64,000 nt of DNA from Ligula intestinalis (lineage: Eukaryota > Platyhelminthes > Cestoda > Diphyllobothriidea > Diphyllobothriidae). Both the position numbers and the translations under genes were made by a program. This document shows, piece by piece, positions 12,286 to 24,249 of this stretch; position 1 is the stretch's first letter; every line of letters starts with the position of its first letter. Under the pieces are notes generated by a model. That model made no database searches. It was not told the origin of the DNA and saw only the letters and a program-made list of their open reading frames with translations. Where the stretch lies: NCBI GenBank assembly GCA_036362985.1, contig JAYGXS010000001.1, positions 75,994,773-76,058,772 on the forward strand, read 5' to 3'.

Positions 12286-14243
12286 TTTACTCAGCGGCGC
12301 CGCAGTGACTGGATCAACGGAAGAACCCTGCAGCTGTCGGCCGAGACGACTCGAGCCAGGTCCCGAAACGATGCCTCCTGCCACCAACTTCGAAAGCTGA
12401 CATCGAAGTCGGCTAAAGATGACCGGCAGAAATATTGTTCCGAAACGGCGACTTCTATGGAGCAGGCTTCTAGTGTTGGCGACACCCGAATATTGTACCA
12501 AATCATCCTTCAGGTTAGTGGTAAGCCCCCGACACTCTGTGATTCTGTTCGCGATGTCACTGGAGGTTTTATTGCCGAAAAATCGGCCAAGGTCGATCGC
12601 TGGCGTGAACACTTCGAGCACCTACTCAACTTTGACGAATAACCCATCATACCCTCCCTCTCCTCCACAGCGGGGTTTTAATCCTCTCCTGCATACGCAG
12701 TGTCGTGTGACATCCGTTCCGAAGACGAAGTTACCGATACAATGCAGAGGCTACGCAACAACAAGACGTGCGGAGAGGACGGTATTCCTGCAGAAATCTA
12801 CAAGTCCTGTGTCGACACCCTGGCTCCTCGGCTCCATTAGGTGATTGTACAGGCATGGCGAGAAGAGACCATTCCCGATGACTGGGGCTCAGGTATTCTT
12901 GTACCTGTCCACAGGAAGGAAGATAAGACAAGATGCGAGAACTACCGTGTTGCAGCAAAGATCTTCGCTGTTGTTCTTTTCAGGCGCTTTTAGACTGTAC
13001 GTGACTCCAGGACACGACCCAACCAAGCAGGATTCCGAGCTGGACGTGGATGTACGGATCAAAGATTCACACTGAGGCGCACTCTAGAATTCCGCCATAG
13101 CTACCAGCAACCGACGGCCGTTTGCTTCGTCGACTCGGCCACCGCATTCGATTCCATCCATTGTGAGTCCCTGTAGCGAATAATGGAACTGGATGGAGTG
13201 CCGACCAAACTCATTGCGATGATTAAGGCCTACTATCGGTCTACCAGCGCACGAGTCCTGGTCCACAACAATTTCTCTAAGTCGTTCGATATCCGGTATG
13301 GTGTCCGACAGGGCTGCGTCCTTTCGCCCATTCTGTTTAACTACGTCATTGACAGGATCCTCGGCAAAGCCCTACATGAAGAGGACGGTGTTGAACTTGC
13401 ACGCGGACGCTGACTGACTGGTCTTGACTACGCCGATGATATTGCACTGTCAGCCGCAAGCTTTGATGGTCTACAGTCAGTAGTGTCGCGGTTAAATGAG
13501 ATCGTTATGTTGGTAGGCATGTCCACAAATTCCGGAAAGACTAAGTTGTTCTCGAGCTGCATCCCTGACCAGGAAAAGGCAGCCCTGGGGATAAATGGCC
13601 ATCAAATTGAAGAAGTAGACAGCTTTAAATTCCTCAGGGCGAGACTGCTACCGAATGGGCACAGCAAGGACTACATTGTCTCCCGTATCGATGCTGCTAG
13701 CTGGGTTTTCTCAATCGTTCTTAAGCACCTATAGATCCGACGTGTTATCTCCATCGCCAGGAAGATTCGTGTATAACGTACATCCATCCGGTCAGTCCTC
13801 CTCTATGCATGTGAATGCTGGGCTGTTCGCGCTAAAGATGAGCGAAGACTGGAGGTCTTTGACCACCGGTGCCTGAGGACGATCCTGCGAGTTAAGTATA
13901 GCGACTTCATCTCAAATGAGAAAGTCCACATCCGCTGCGATCGCATCACGAAGATATCTTAGGCCATTCAAGAAAGGCGACTGAGGTGGTTTGGACACGT
14001 TCTCCGTCGTCCGCTCCACGAGCTGCCCTCGACCCGGCACCGCAGCCCACCTGGAAAAGTCGAAGAGGAGGGCAACTAAAAACTTGGCTAGACATCGTCC
14101 ATCAAGACATGGAAGCAGTTCTTGGACCTTCTACCTTCGGCCTCCGTCGCTGGAGAAGGAACTGTGTGGAGCTTTCGAGATCCGCTGCCGCCAATCGCCG
14201 TGCATGGAGAGGTACCGTTCGTGACATCATTGAGGCCGGCTAG
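12286..14243 (+). pseudogene. Retrotransposon reverse transcriptase domain, inactivated
   Basis: Reading frame 1 continues from the endonuclease with linker 'DRWREHFEHLLNFDE' (about 12595-12640), 'GEDGIPAEIYKSC', 'GILVPVHRKEDKTRCENYR', 'RTRPNQAGFRAGRGC', 'GVRQGCVLSPILFN' (13300-13341) and the catalytic 'LDYADDIAL' with YADD at 13429-13440. 'RRLRWFGHVLRR' (from 13975) marks the C-terminal part. The frame then shifts once near 14025 and goes on as 'GGQLKTWLDIVHQDMEAVL' to 'WRGTVRDIIEAG' at 14243. Near 12946 the usual NYRGISL-type motif is cut short: 'ENYR' joins 'VAAKIF' directly, about six codons short, in frame. Nine of the stops lie here. Confidence 0.92.
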
Positions 14244-14357
14244 CTCAGGCATGATCACAGCCGTAAAAAGTAAAGTACAAAAGTACCCCCCTCCTTCCCA
14301 GGCACTACCGATTGGCCTAGCGCTAATTCCAATTCCAATCCCAATCTTTATCCGATT

Positions 14358-14480
14358 TTTAACTGTTAAATTATGTCTCACCCCTAACTTATCCATGTAT
14401 GTCACTTTAATCGAAGCCCTAGTTAAACCTTAAACCCATCCTTATCGCTAATCATTAATTCAACCCTAATCCTCCTGCAA
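14358..14480. repeat. Degenerate CCCTAA-like tract
   Basis: Immediately after the LINE tail comes a run of irregular 'cccctaac', 'ccctagttaaacc', 'ttaaaccc' and 'caaccctaatcc' words. They resemble a heavily decayed telomere-type repeat (flatworm telomere unit TTAGGG by general knowledge). No perfect tandem of three units exists. Similar tracts occur at 29165-29235, 42385-42555 and 48485-48610, all C-rich on the plus strand. Confidence 0.45.
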
Positions 14481-15425
14481 GTTAGAGCATGGTCTCGCAA
14501 TAAGGAGGAGCGTTCTATTGCCCTATATTGTCGAGGTGGGCCCCAGATACACACCCTTTCGGAGTGAAAACCCCAAGCCCGAATGGAGGGACGTCGGGGT
14601 CTTCTTTGCTTTCAAGAACGAGGTATTGGGACGACTGCCTAGTCTAGTGCAGGATAACAAATATCGTTTTTTAACCCTGCCCACAAAACTGAGATATGGG
14701 AAAGACCGGTATTCTTAGTTTGCATGCCCTACTATGGCAGACACGACCGCCACGGAACGGCTACGACAGCGATCTTACTACGGGCGTCCAGAAGCGTCGC
14801 TACGATGACAACATTAAGCTCGCCCCCCCCCCCTTCATACCTGCTGGAACGTTAGTTCCTTATCATTAAAGTCCACCGCATACGCGCTGCCAAATCATAA
14901 AGGATGATCCGCAGGACTAAAATGCTTTGAAAAAAGCGCCGAACTGCCATCATAATAAACTTATAATAAACACAAAGATTGCAATCATTCAAAATGTGTA
15001 TCCATTTTTGGGACACCCTGCATGCTTTGAAATCAGCTGACACAGCTTTTTAATAAGACAGTACATAAGCACGTGCTTTTATCTGCAAACGGCTTTGTTC
15101 TTATTTACGGTTGGCATACTCCTATCTAAGGTTCGTAGAGAAACTGTTTCGTAGCCTACACATCTTGTTCAGCTCTGTCAGCCATCGCGAACACTTTCAC
15201 CAAAAGTTGTTTCACAGCCTTGGATAATCGAATGGTGCCTGGGTCAAGGAAGGCAACAGAGTCTGAAACAGGAGAATCCACCTATACGGAAAATTTTCAT
15301 TTCAACTGGCCATTTGGACGATGTCCATCATGTGCTTTGCAGCAGGCTAAGAGCAAGCGCAGTGGCATGCGCGTGAATGAGATCATACTGAGAGTAGACT
15401 TGCGCGGTATCTATCGCACCTTTTT
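14481..15425. other. Non-coding stretch with C11 run
   Basis: A homopolymer of 11 C lies at 14823-14833. The open frame 14518-14718 has no recognisable domain. Nothing else is supported. Confidence 0.4.
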
Positions 15426-15429
15426 CTCA

Positions 15430-15550
15430 TCCGCCACGAAACCCGGTGTCATGACCAAGTAAGGAAAACCAGAGTCAAGAGAGGGTGCAGGTGACTGGCG
15501 TGGCCTAAGCCACTCCCTAAGTGTGCAGCCATACCTGGCTCGGATCTCAG
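15430..15550 (+). repeat. Dispersed repeat family B, copy 1 (weak)
   Basis: The stretch running from a 'ggtgtca' block through 'gaaaaccagag' to 'ggtgcaggtgactggcgtgg' aligns in order with 59350-59405 ('ggtgtcaagacag', 'gaagaccggagg', 'gcgcaggtggctagctggcg'). The similarity is partial and short, so this copy is less certain than those at 33939, 53310 and 59288. Confidence 0.35.
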
Positions 15551-15559
15551 GAAGTGGAA

Positions 15560-17940
15560 GTGGCATAAGGGTTGTATTAAGAAAGATCCATCGCAGCTGG
15601 ACTCTTAGTCCGTTAGCCAGCCACTCCACAAAAACACACACTGGGCTAATCACGCGGTCCGAGGTATGCCGTCAGTTCGCAACTTTTCAGGCCACCGCTT
15701 ACAGTGCGCCATGATAACCCCAAGTGCGCATGATCGTTAAGAGTGAGGAAAGTGTTCGGAACTGTCGACCACAGTTTCCAGTCTAATCCCACACCCCATC
15801 TTTAGTCCGAGTCGGTAAGTGGAATGTTGCGGGAAATGAGTCTTATTTTAAATCAATATCTTCCTCGCTGATATAAATCAGAGCTAATAAAATTTGTCAG
15901 AAGGCGCTAAGGGTGGCGGTTCGGTAAATTTTGAATTGATGGATTAACTAAGTCATCATGATAAGAGGGATGGAGTGATTGGGGAACTGGCTAATAAGCT
16001 GCAACGGCTCCTTTTCAATGCTTTCTTTCTATCATTTTCACGAGTTGTCATTACTGTAGCCCGGTACATGCACTGGGGATCAGGTCGTGTGTGGCACGCA
16101 TAGACGAGATGATGAGTCTAACCAGCTGCTGCATCAGCGCCCATCTCCGGTCATGTTGATACCATCTTGCAATTGTGCTAGACATTGTGCGTATCTGCTT
16201 CGCTATACGCTACTTCCCTCGATATTCATTGGCGCAAATCTAGACAACGCTACTGTTTGATTCGTATATTATTTTCCATCATAAATCAATCACAAATTAG
16301 CTAGCACATGGTGTTTTTAACCTTTTTACTTTACCATTGCAGCAAGTACAATGTGCTGCCGTTTAACTGTCGTTTTTGAGTGCACAGTCATCCGAACGAT
16401 GTTGCTACGCGCTCTACACCTGCTAAAGCAAACTGCACGCCATTATCGAATTTTCTCGTGCACTCACGATATAGGCTGTTTCTGGGCCCTTTTACTTTAC
16501 GCTGCGTCTGACGGTGACCTGCAGATCTAGTGTCCAAAATAAAGTACCTTTTCAAAGAACGAATTCAAGCTCAACTTCTTGGGATGCGTACCTATTAACG
16601 CATATGCTAAAGTGTCTGTTAGTTTACGTTTCCAGGATTTTCATACCTCTGGAGAGACTATACTTCTCACAAATTTTGCGTTGCCATGGTTTTTGGAATC
16701 CTGCCGACAGGGCTTTTCCCAACAGAGGGACGGAAACGTTGAACAAATCAAGTTTTATGATAACAGTAGTATACCACGCTTCCTGGGCCGGGGCACACTG
16801 GTGCCGTTGTGCGGTGAAAATTAGTTAATCGATGCGTCTGTATGAACGTCAGGCAACACTGCCCCGAGGAGGATGTCCGCCAATCTTACATGACTGACAA
16901 TTACCTTGCGTAGGAAATTTCTATTGGTATTTCGAGCACAACTATAGCTGTAAGAAGTATATGTAAGCAGTACACTGACAGCCCCCACAAAAAGCATCGG
17001 AGAGGCTGGTCGTCATCGCTTGAGGCGGTCAAACTCTCATCTTGGAAATACCATCCCACCTAGTGCTCAAATTGCACCAGTCTGGTTCAAAATTTGGCGA
17101 GATGGTCTCTAGCGGTCTTTTTTTGGGTCCTTATGTATTATAGCTACCTACTTAATTTTTTAAGTAGGTTGAATTACCTGTACATTTCTGGTTTTCTAAG
17201 CGCCATCCATCGATCTAGCAGGGATTCTCTGATGGCATTGAAATGCAGAACGGTTCTCCGAAGGCAAACACATCCCATAACTGTTAAAATAGGCAAACTA
17301 AGCAAAATCAGCCTTTTGAACTACCCACGAGAACTACCGCTTACTGAAAACTTTTAAGTATGGTAATTTTCCTAATCTCCCTTCCTGTTGTACTTTGTTA
17401 AGCTTCTTTTTAGTTGGTTTCGGTGATACCACTGGAAAATGTCTCTCAGTGACCTTGCCAGAGGTTTGGGTGCACCTCCCTAAATGCACGCGTTCGCCGT
17501 TGGTCGGGCGGGGGGTTAGCGATCATATTAAAGCTACCTTGAGTGCCTTCTTCCAAGGTTTGAGTACGCGACCCAACTTGCAGTCGTAACTTTTTATTGG
17601 GCATTCAAATTGAGTTCTAATTTCTTCCCTGGTATACCCCGCCAATCCTCTCCCCGAAAATCACTCGTTCGTATGCCTGCGGGGCGCACTTCACACTTTC
17701 CCCAGACGACTCCACGACACAATCCTGTCCACAAAATATAAGCAAACCTTTGTGATAGAGTCGCCTCCCGTATTAAAGTGAAAACCTTGACAAAAGTTGA
17801 CCATTTACTGGCATCCCAGGTTCATTGTGGTGCCAGGTTCAATGTGGGCCAGCGTGAAGGTACTTCTGTAAGTGATAGCATAGGCCAGGTCCAATGACAA
17901 GAAGGGAAAGCCTGAACTACAATGCTCATCTTTGGTGTAT
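15560..17940. other. Non-coding stretch
   Basis: No coding region could be supported. The longest frames lie at 16514-16828 and 16579-16824 in two competing frames with no known domain. A GC-rich patch lies near 17460-17520. Confidence 0.4.
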
Positions 17941-17976
17941 GCTAAGATTTACAAAACGAAAAGAGGAACAAACAAC

Positions 17977-18150
17977 TTGGAAGAAGAAAAGGAGTGCGTA
18001 TATTGCAAATAGGATGGAATTAGGCCTCGGGAAGTAAAAGAGCTGCAAAGCTGGGTAAGTCCTGGAGAACACTTTTACTGTTACGAATGCAAAAGAAAAG
18101 GCAACTTACAAGGTATAGTGAGGACGAAGAAGATGCGCTCGCCAGAATAG
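17977..18150 (+). pseudogene. Fossil zinc-binding peptide (CxxC...CxxC), one in-frame stop
   Basis: Translating from 17977 gives LEEEKECVYCK, a stop at about 18010, then DGIRPREVKELQSWVSP and GEHFYCYECKRKGNLQ, ending in a stop at 18150. The first CxxC (ECVYC) and the second (YCYEC, preceded by a histidine in EHFYC) are spaced like a small treble-clef or zinc-ribbon module. Codons before 17977 stay open to about 17930. I do not recognise the parent protein. The interrupting TAG and lack of a start argue for a pseudogene or a relic of a mobile element, though chance is possible in such a short stretch. Confidence 0.3.
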
Positions 18151-18159
18151 GGCTTTTTT

Positions 18160-20635
18160 TGGCCTACGGTTTTGGATTCCAAAATTGACCTGTGTTCAGC
18201 CAGTCACACCTAAAGCGTTGAATGAAAAAGGGATACAGTTGTCATGCAAACACATATCTATCATAACAAAGAGACCTGAAATGCAGTGCTTATACTCGTA
18301 CTCGATATGATGGTGCATTGAAAACTCGTATCCCGGTTATTAATTGCCCTTATTTGCGTGACCAACGTTGATTATTAGCATGGTACTTGTTCACTCGTTT
18401 ATAACGGTCCTCGCGAACTATGCTGACCGCCGTGTGCCCTATAGCCAGGCGGGTGCAGGGCGAAAAATTGCGCCTGAACTAATTTATCTTGATGGAAGAC
18501 CTGTGGAGCAGTTGCCGGGCCCCCTCCTCCCCCCCCCCCCCCCTGGACCGAGGCCAAGAACGAATCAGGATGATCGGAGGCGGGATCGGACGCGGGGACT
18601 GACAAAGTTGGACGTTTCGCCTAAAGGGGCCACACGCACCTGGTCGTCACAGAAACAAGGGGCGACCCGAATCACATCTGAGTTGGAAGGCCATAAAAGC
18701 CCCATCTAAGAATGAGGTACTGCAGCTTCGCTTTCCGTGCTGATAGAACCGAGTTATCTTCTCAGTGTGCAGCCCTCCGAGCCACGACCTCTAGCGCATT
18801 TTGGTTAATTTAAGGTGCATCAGGTTGTTTCTCATGAGGGAATTCTCTCCGGATTAACTTCGCTCTACCGATCTCACTTTCCTTCCTCGTCTTCACACCA
18901 GTCCTAGCTGGTTGACCGGCTAGTGTTGGGATTGGGTGCCAATGGCTGACAGAAGTTAGTAGTCCATGCACGCGTGTCACATAGAACCTGACCAGCGCAA
19001 CATACACCAGTTTTTCACACAGAAAAGGGGTCGAGATGCGTTTGGAGTTTAGATGCGTGAGAGTGCTACAGAGGCCGCATTAAGAAGGAACCATTAAGCC
19101 TGATTCGCCGTCAACCAGCCATTTACTCTACGCACACGTGCACAAGACTGAGTGACTGCGAGTTCTGATTTATACCGTCATTTGGCAGCCTTTTAAGCCA
19201 CGACATTCAGTGCATCGTGATATACACTCAAACGCATCCGATTTACTATGAGTGAGAATTGACTGAAGCACCATGGGAATGGATTGTGTTGATACAGCCT
19301 CACTCACTCTTCCATGTTCCTAGTCAATTGGCAAAGCCTGTCAACAAGTTGGTTTTGGCATTAGGCGCAGTAGATGACGGAGCTGTGCGAGCCTGTACAC
19401 GCCTGACACCCATGAAATGCTTAGGTAACCAGTTTTAGCCAAATAATACGCTACCCACTTACTTGAGGGGTGCTTATTCTGCGCCTGTAGGTCAGTAGTA
19501 TCCTCACGGCATATGAAGACACAATGAAGACCACCTGATTCAGTTCACGCTATCCTCCTTCTCAAAGCGTTTGATCCGGAAGAAGATGTAAAGAGGTTCT
19601 TTGCACGACAACAACTAATCCGATTGCCGACGACGAAGCTAGAATTTACAAAACAAATCCGACATTTCGGTTTTTGGAAGGCTTGTGGTTCCAATTTTTT
19701 TAAGACCAATTTAATTAGGTGGTCAGAAATCAAAGACTTTCACCTGCTCCTGCATTTGCTTTGAATTTGATGATTTCGATTTAGACCGTTATAGCCTGGT
19801 CAATAGAAAGGATGGGTACCTCGACAGCAAAAATACCCTGGCTTAATCTGCTAGTCAACTTGGCCCTTCAGGTTTCGCCAATAATTATGTAAACGAACTG
19901 ATTGTGGCATCTGGATCTCTGGCCAGAAATATGCCTTCCATGTTCCGTCGTGATTCAACCTTTGCGTCATAATATTCGCAAGTTCCATATAGGTTCTTTG
20001 GCTATTGAGTGGAATGGATTAATCTATGAGCTCTGACTGGAGGGTGCGTACAAAATAACATGGAAATTGTGTTTATCTCATGTGACTTGATTCTAGCAAA
20101 AAACATAATCTCCATTCCGCCTTGGTCTTCTTGTCGACAGATAATCACAGTGGTAAAAAACCAATTCTCGAAAAGTATTGCTGATTGTTAGCATATGTGC
20201 CGGTTTCAGTCAGTTATCATTATCTGTGAGTCGAGGCCATCCCTTCATTATTATGCAACTGCGACTTTTCAGTTACCTCCCATATGTATCATTAGAACGA
20301 CTTAAATGCGCCATTCTTCCCAAATGAATTAGCAATTAAGCATACATCCATTGGATAACTGGAGCAGATTTTTAAATAGAACACATAACTGTCTTCTTTC
20401 CTCCTACTGAAGCGAAACGTGCCAATACTAGAAGCATATCCACTGACCTTGACGCTAAGGTAGTGGCGGCTATTAAAATGTTCCGCACTAATCAGGTCGA
20501 AGATATATTTAGTTTCTGCAAACCATGACCGCCGCCTCGTCTTTACTGAAGGTCGGATGTCTGAGCCATCACAGTAAGCAAGAATTTTCGAGGCGCTCGC
20601 AAGCGCGCAGGAGCACACATTTGCACATGGAGCTT
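18160..20635. other. Non-coding stretch with C15 run
   Basis: A run of 15 C occurs at 18529-18543 within a GC-richer patch. On the minus strand 20292-20618 is an open frame of 108 codons next to the CpG-rich island that follows. Its sequence has no domain I recognise, so it is only noted as a possible first exon and not called. Confidence 0.4.
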
Positions 20636-20787
20636 GTTATTCTCTGTGGGGGCTAGATCGTCGCCGCCTGTGTTTAACCGCTATGCGCTGTCGGCGGCAA
20701 CGGCAGCAAGTCCCGGCGTTATCATCATCAGCATCCTCATCGCTATCACCACACATATACCCTCCTACAGGCAGCGCGTTGTGTTCA

Positions 20788-20816
20788 CATACATACATAC
20801 ACACACACACACACAC
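20788..20816. repeat. (CA)n microsatellite
   Basis: 'acatacatac' passes directly into an uninterrupted CA dinucleotide run at the left side of the GC-rich island. Confidence 0.9.
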
Positions 20817-21383
20817 CCTTAAAGGAACAAACACACGAGGTCGGTATCGGCGGCGCGTTTGAAGTCAAGTGGACGCGCGCGCGTGCGCACGCTGGCGCTT
20901 GCGCGTGCGGCGTGCGCGCAGCACTGCATGCGTTGTGCACTCAGTCGCACACGCACGTGGTGGCGGCACGCCGGCGGCGATGTGCGTTATGGTCGCACCG
21001 CGTCGAACGTGCAAGGGCGAGACGCGAGGCGCGTTCTCTCGCTCTCTGCGAGAGGGAGAAAAAGAAGAGAACGACACCGACTACGACGACTCGAAGCGTG
21101 GTGTAACCCACCGCACTCGACAGGGCGGCGGGCAGAGAATTGATTCTCCTTTGTGTGCCGCCGCCGCCGCGCCGCCGCCACCGCCAGAAACAACAAAGCG
21201 CTCGCCCGTGCCCTGCGCCCGAGCGGCGGTGGCGGCGGCGGGGGCAGTAAGTCATTCCGTCGTCGCCGCCATTGACGGCAGCGGCGGTGTTTTGTGTGGC
21301 GCATTGCACACGCACACACGCACGCACTCCGGTATTAGCACGCGAGTGCACACACAGACACAAGGACACACACCACACGAGGT

Positions 21384-21480
21384 GTGCGTCGGTGTGTGTG
21401 CGTGCATGTTCATGAGTCCGTGTGTGTGTGTTTGTGTGTTTGTCTGTGTTTGTCCATGCGTGCGTGCGTGCGTGCGCACG
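21384..21480. repeat. Imperfect (TG)n and (CGTG)n microsatellite
   Basis: The stretch consists of GTGTGTG runs broken by single substitutions, then four tandem 'cgtg'-type units ending in 'gcgcac'. It belongs to the alternating purine/pyrimidine part of the island. Confidence 0.8.
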
Positions 21481-22100
21481 CCTTTTACGAGGCTTCCAAC
21501 TGGTTCATCCAAAAACGCTTTAAACAGGCTTGTGCACACGTAGTCGCGGTGGTAGTAGCAGTAGCAGGAATATTTATGTTTTACCCGCATCTCTAATTGG
21601 CTCATCTGTGACTGTGACAAGCCTAAGTCTGACAATACGCACTTCCAAGCACCACCGTCCACCCTGGTTTGGGGGCAAGCCCCCAACTGTCGCTAACCAT
21701 TTCCTAAAAAGTGGCCGTAAATTGCGGCTCGCCTAGGTTGGTTTCCCCATTGCGCGCGTATGCGTGCCTCTGTGTGTGTGTGTGTCTGTGCACGCGCGTA
21801 TGTGTCTGCGTGTAATTTTGATACAAATGTGTCAATCGTACCAATGTGAAGTCGCCGTGCCGCTCGCGCAGGCCCGATGACGTTGGATCAGATAGACACG
21901 CGCAAGCATGCACACACACACACCGACATAGACACTAAGGCGCTGCATGCATCCAGCTGTACAATTGGACAACTGCTGTGGTCCCGGAAACATGCGCACT
22001 CTCCCCCTCTCTCTTTTCACTCGCTCACCCACGCATGCCACCTCAATTGTCAGTACCGTGTGTGCGCACGCCACCTCCCGCCCAATTAGGTTCCTACCCG

Positions 22101-24070
22101 AATGCTGGATTAACTAGCGAAAACACCACCTCTGCCCCATTTGCGTGGCAGGAGCCGGCCCTCGCGTTTCTCAGGTACGTGCTCCCATTCTTTACTTGAC
22201 TAACTTTTGAAATATGAATGTACTCTACAACTGCTTCAGATGCCCTTATGGGAATATTTAAATTGGTGTCCATGTACCACGGAGCGTGCTTTGGATAGGG
22301 GTCAAGTCTAATCTTATGGCTGTATTCATCGTCACTGGTCTCTATTATTCAGAAGTAATTAGGCATTTTTATTACCAGAATGGAGGTGGTTACTCCGGAA
22401 TCGCACCCTAGGTGTGAAGCCTGGTGTGTAGGCGTCTTTTTTCAAATATTTCTCAGAATTTTTCGAATTTTAAGGGTTCTTTCTTGTGAGCATGACCTGT
22501 CCTCTTGCGTTAGAGTAAGTACGTTTTCTTCTGTGCGAGCCAGCAAGTGGGCCCTAAGGTGCTATGATACCGGACGACCGTTCTGCTGAACGTTCACAGC
22601 CATCCTAAGGAAATTTGGCATTTGAGACCTGATTTTCAAGTAGAACGGATGTCGCCCCCTATGTCCACCTGCATGAAGTGCTTATTCTATGGACACGAAT
22701 AAACGCTCAAAGAAAATGTCTTAAGGCTGAAATGCTCTTTGCTATCTCCTAAGGCTTCAAGAGAGGCCCGGTGGATCATGTAATCGCTGTTCAATGCGCA
22801 CTCTTCAGGCTTCCAACGTGTTATTTTGTGGGGTGGAAGACTGCCTTCATTTTATTCAGCACAGAGATTAAACCAGATAAGTACTGAAGGCACCGTTGAA
22901 TACACTAGAATGCTTTAGTTTCTTTTGAATTTGCGACCTTCCTCCTAAACTGACAGCGGTCCTTTACTTTCTCAGTCAGTTTCGTCAGATGCTGTCTCCT
23001 CTGTTTCTGGGGCAGCTAGACCTCTAGATTTTTACATATAGGTGCTAATTCTTGAACTTTTTCTTACAGTTTATTGTGAATGAGTGCGCATCATACTTCA
23101 GGGGACCTTGTTCAGTAGAAACGCAGTTTGTGATGCTAGTCGAGTCTTGCACTGAGATTCTTGTTACCCACCTCACCGCAACTTCAGCCGCAGTCACCTC
23201 AGCTGTTCCAGCTTGAATTCAGTTTAAATAAATTTGTCATTGCTGAACGATATCTAGGACATCTCCGGATAAATTTGTTGGGAATAGTGAAGCGGTATTA
23301 GGGCAATCTTCCCCTCTCCCAGCTCCTTTCCACCGGTGTAGGCCGACCCCGGCTCCTAAGCACGCAGTCCAAAGGCGGAAAAACGAAAAGCAAACAAAAG
23401 CTCCCAGTGACAAGGAATGTATATACGCTATCGCACAAGCCTTTGCACTAAGCTGTTGTAGACGAACGAGACCGCCTCCCACCCGCTAAGGCGAGACTTT
23501 CCCGATAGGCAATAACTTCCAGGGGATACCGAAAGCAACCGCAGACATGTACAAAGTCAAACGTGACTAAACAGTTAATGCGAAGGCACAGTGCTGGCAG
23601 CACTTATTTAAGTTTGGTTTTGGAAAGAAGGGATTTGGCTGTTTGTCGTAAGATTGTTTATCACAGTGGACAGGGACCTTTTCAGCTACGGCACTGTTGG
23701 TAAGCTGAAGGATGCATCCCGGTCCCTCTTGTCGACTTTATGCCACCGCCTAGTTTATTCGGGGAGCTGACATAATCGTCGAATCAGAGAGACTCAAAGC
23801 CGGAGCAGCTTAGCAGGGAGTGCTCATTGTCTTTTGCGTAAATAATCCCTAATCTTACCTAAAGTCTCATAAAGCGCACCAAATAGGAGATTAACTCGTT
23901 TTTAAATCTATGATTGTGAACTTTCACTATTTGTCGTCCTGATCCACACAGTATAGGAACGAACTGTTCCCCGGTAGCCATTATTACTAACGATTCCATG
24001 GTTGTCGATGGGTGTCACTCACCCATCCATTTTTGTGACCATTCAGTAGGGGATAGGAAGCCAGATTTCG
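22101..24070. other. Non-coding stretch
   Basis: Ordinary composition, no frame over 90 codons with a recognisable domain, and no clear repeat found. Confidence 0.45.
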
Positions 24071-24072
24071 TC

Positions 24073-24150
24073 AGGAGGAGGAGGAGGAGGAGGAGGAGAA
24101 GGAGAAGGAGGAGGAGGAGGAGGAGGAGGAGGAGGAGGAGGAGGAGGAGG
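24073..24150. repeat. (AGG)n microsatellite
   Basis: Seventy-eight bases of AGG triplets with two GGAGAA interruptions near 24100-24110. Translation would give poly-Arg on the plus strand and poly-Leu on the minus strand. The frames crossing it are artefacts of the repeat. Confidence 0.95.
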
Positions 24151-24249
24151 CAGAAAAGACTATCCGGCCAGTTGCTGACCCCCATGGTTATCACCGGTAG
24201 CTGCCCGGGGAACTCGATAGGAGTGAAGTAGGAGGTGGGAAGCAACTGC

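Larger units (their letters stand above)
11180..14350 (+). mobile_element. Degenerate RTE-like non-LTR retrotransposon (LINE)
   Basis: The element encodes an endonuclease followed by a reverse transcriptase in one long decayed frame, in the order typical of non-LTR elements. The left boundary is placed in the GC-richer leader before the endonuclease and the right boundary after the C-terminal coding end, in a pyrimidine-rich tail with 'cccccctccttccca' and repeated 'attccaa' blocks; both limits are approximate. The protein resembles the endonuclease-reverse transcriptase often annotated as 'craniofacial development protein 2-like' in flatworms, which I associate with the RTE clade from memory. 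It is dead: 12 in-frame stops (ending at 11616, 11631, 12285, 12642, 12681, 12840, 12993, 13176, 13413, 13734, 13776 and 13962) and one frameshift near 14025. No target-site duplication could be identified. Confidence 0.9.
20640..22100. other. CpG- and GC-rich island with alternating purine/pyrimidine runs
   Basis: This 1.4-kb block is far richer in G+C and CpG than the rest of the window. It contains long alternating stretches of CG and CA/TG type at 20870-20950, 21296-21365, 21384-21480 and 21770-21920, plus CCG/GGC triplet clusters at 21155-21245. Overlapping frames stay open on both strands (for example 20869-21543 plus and 20941-21378 minus) and consist mainly of Arg, Ala, Cys, Val and His, as low-complexity DNA would give. 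I therefore treat them as non-coding. It may be a promoter or CpG-island-like region, or a GC-rich repeat. Confidence 0.55.

Noticed and set aside
16060..16180. A possible further family C fragment ('caggtcgtgtgtggcac')
   Set aside because: Only one short block matches; the following anchors are absent.
20869..21543. A 224-codon open frame in the GC-rich island
   Set aside because: Low-complexity Arg/Ala/Cys/His peptide, with equally long open frames on the other strand. It is explained by CG/CA-rich repeats that lack stops.
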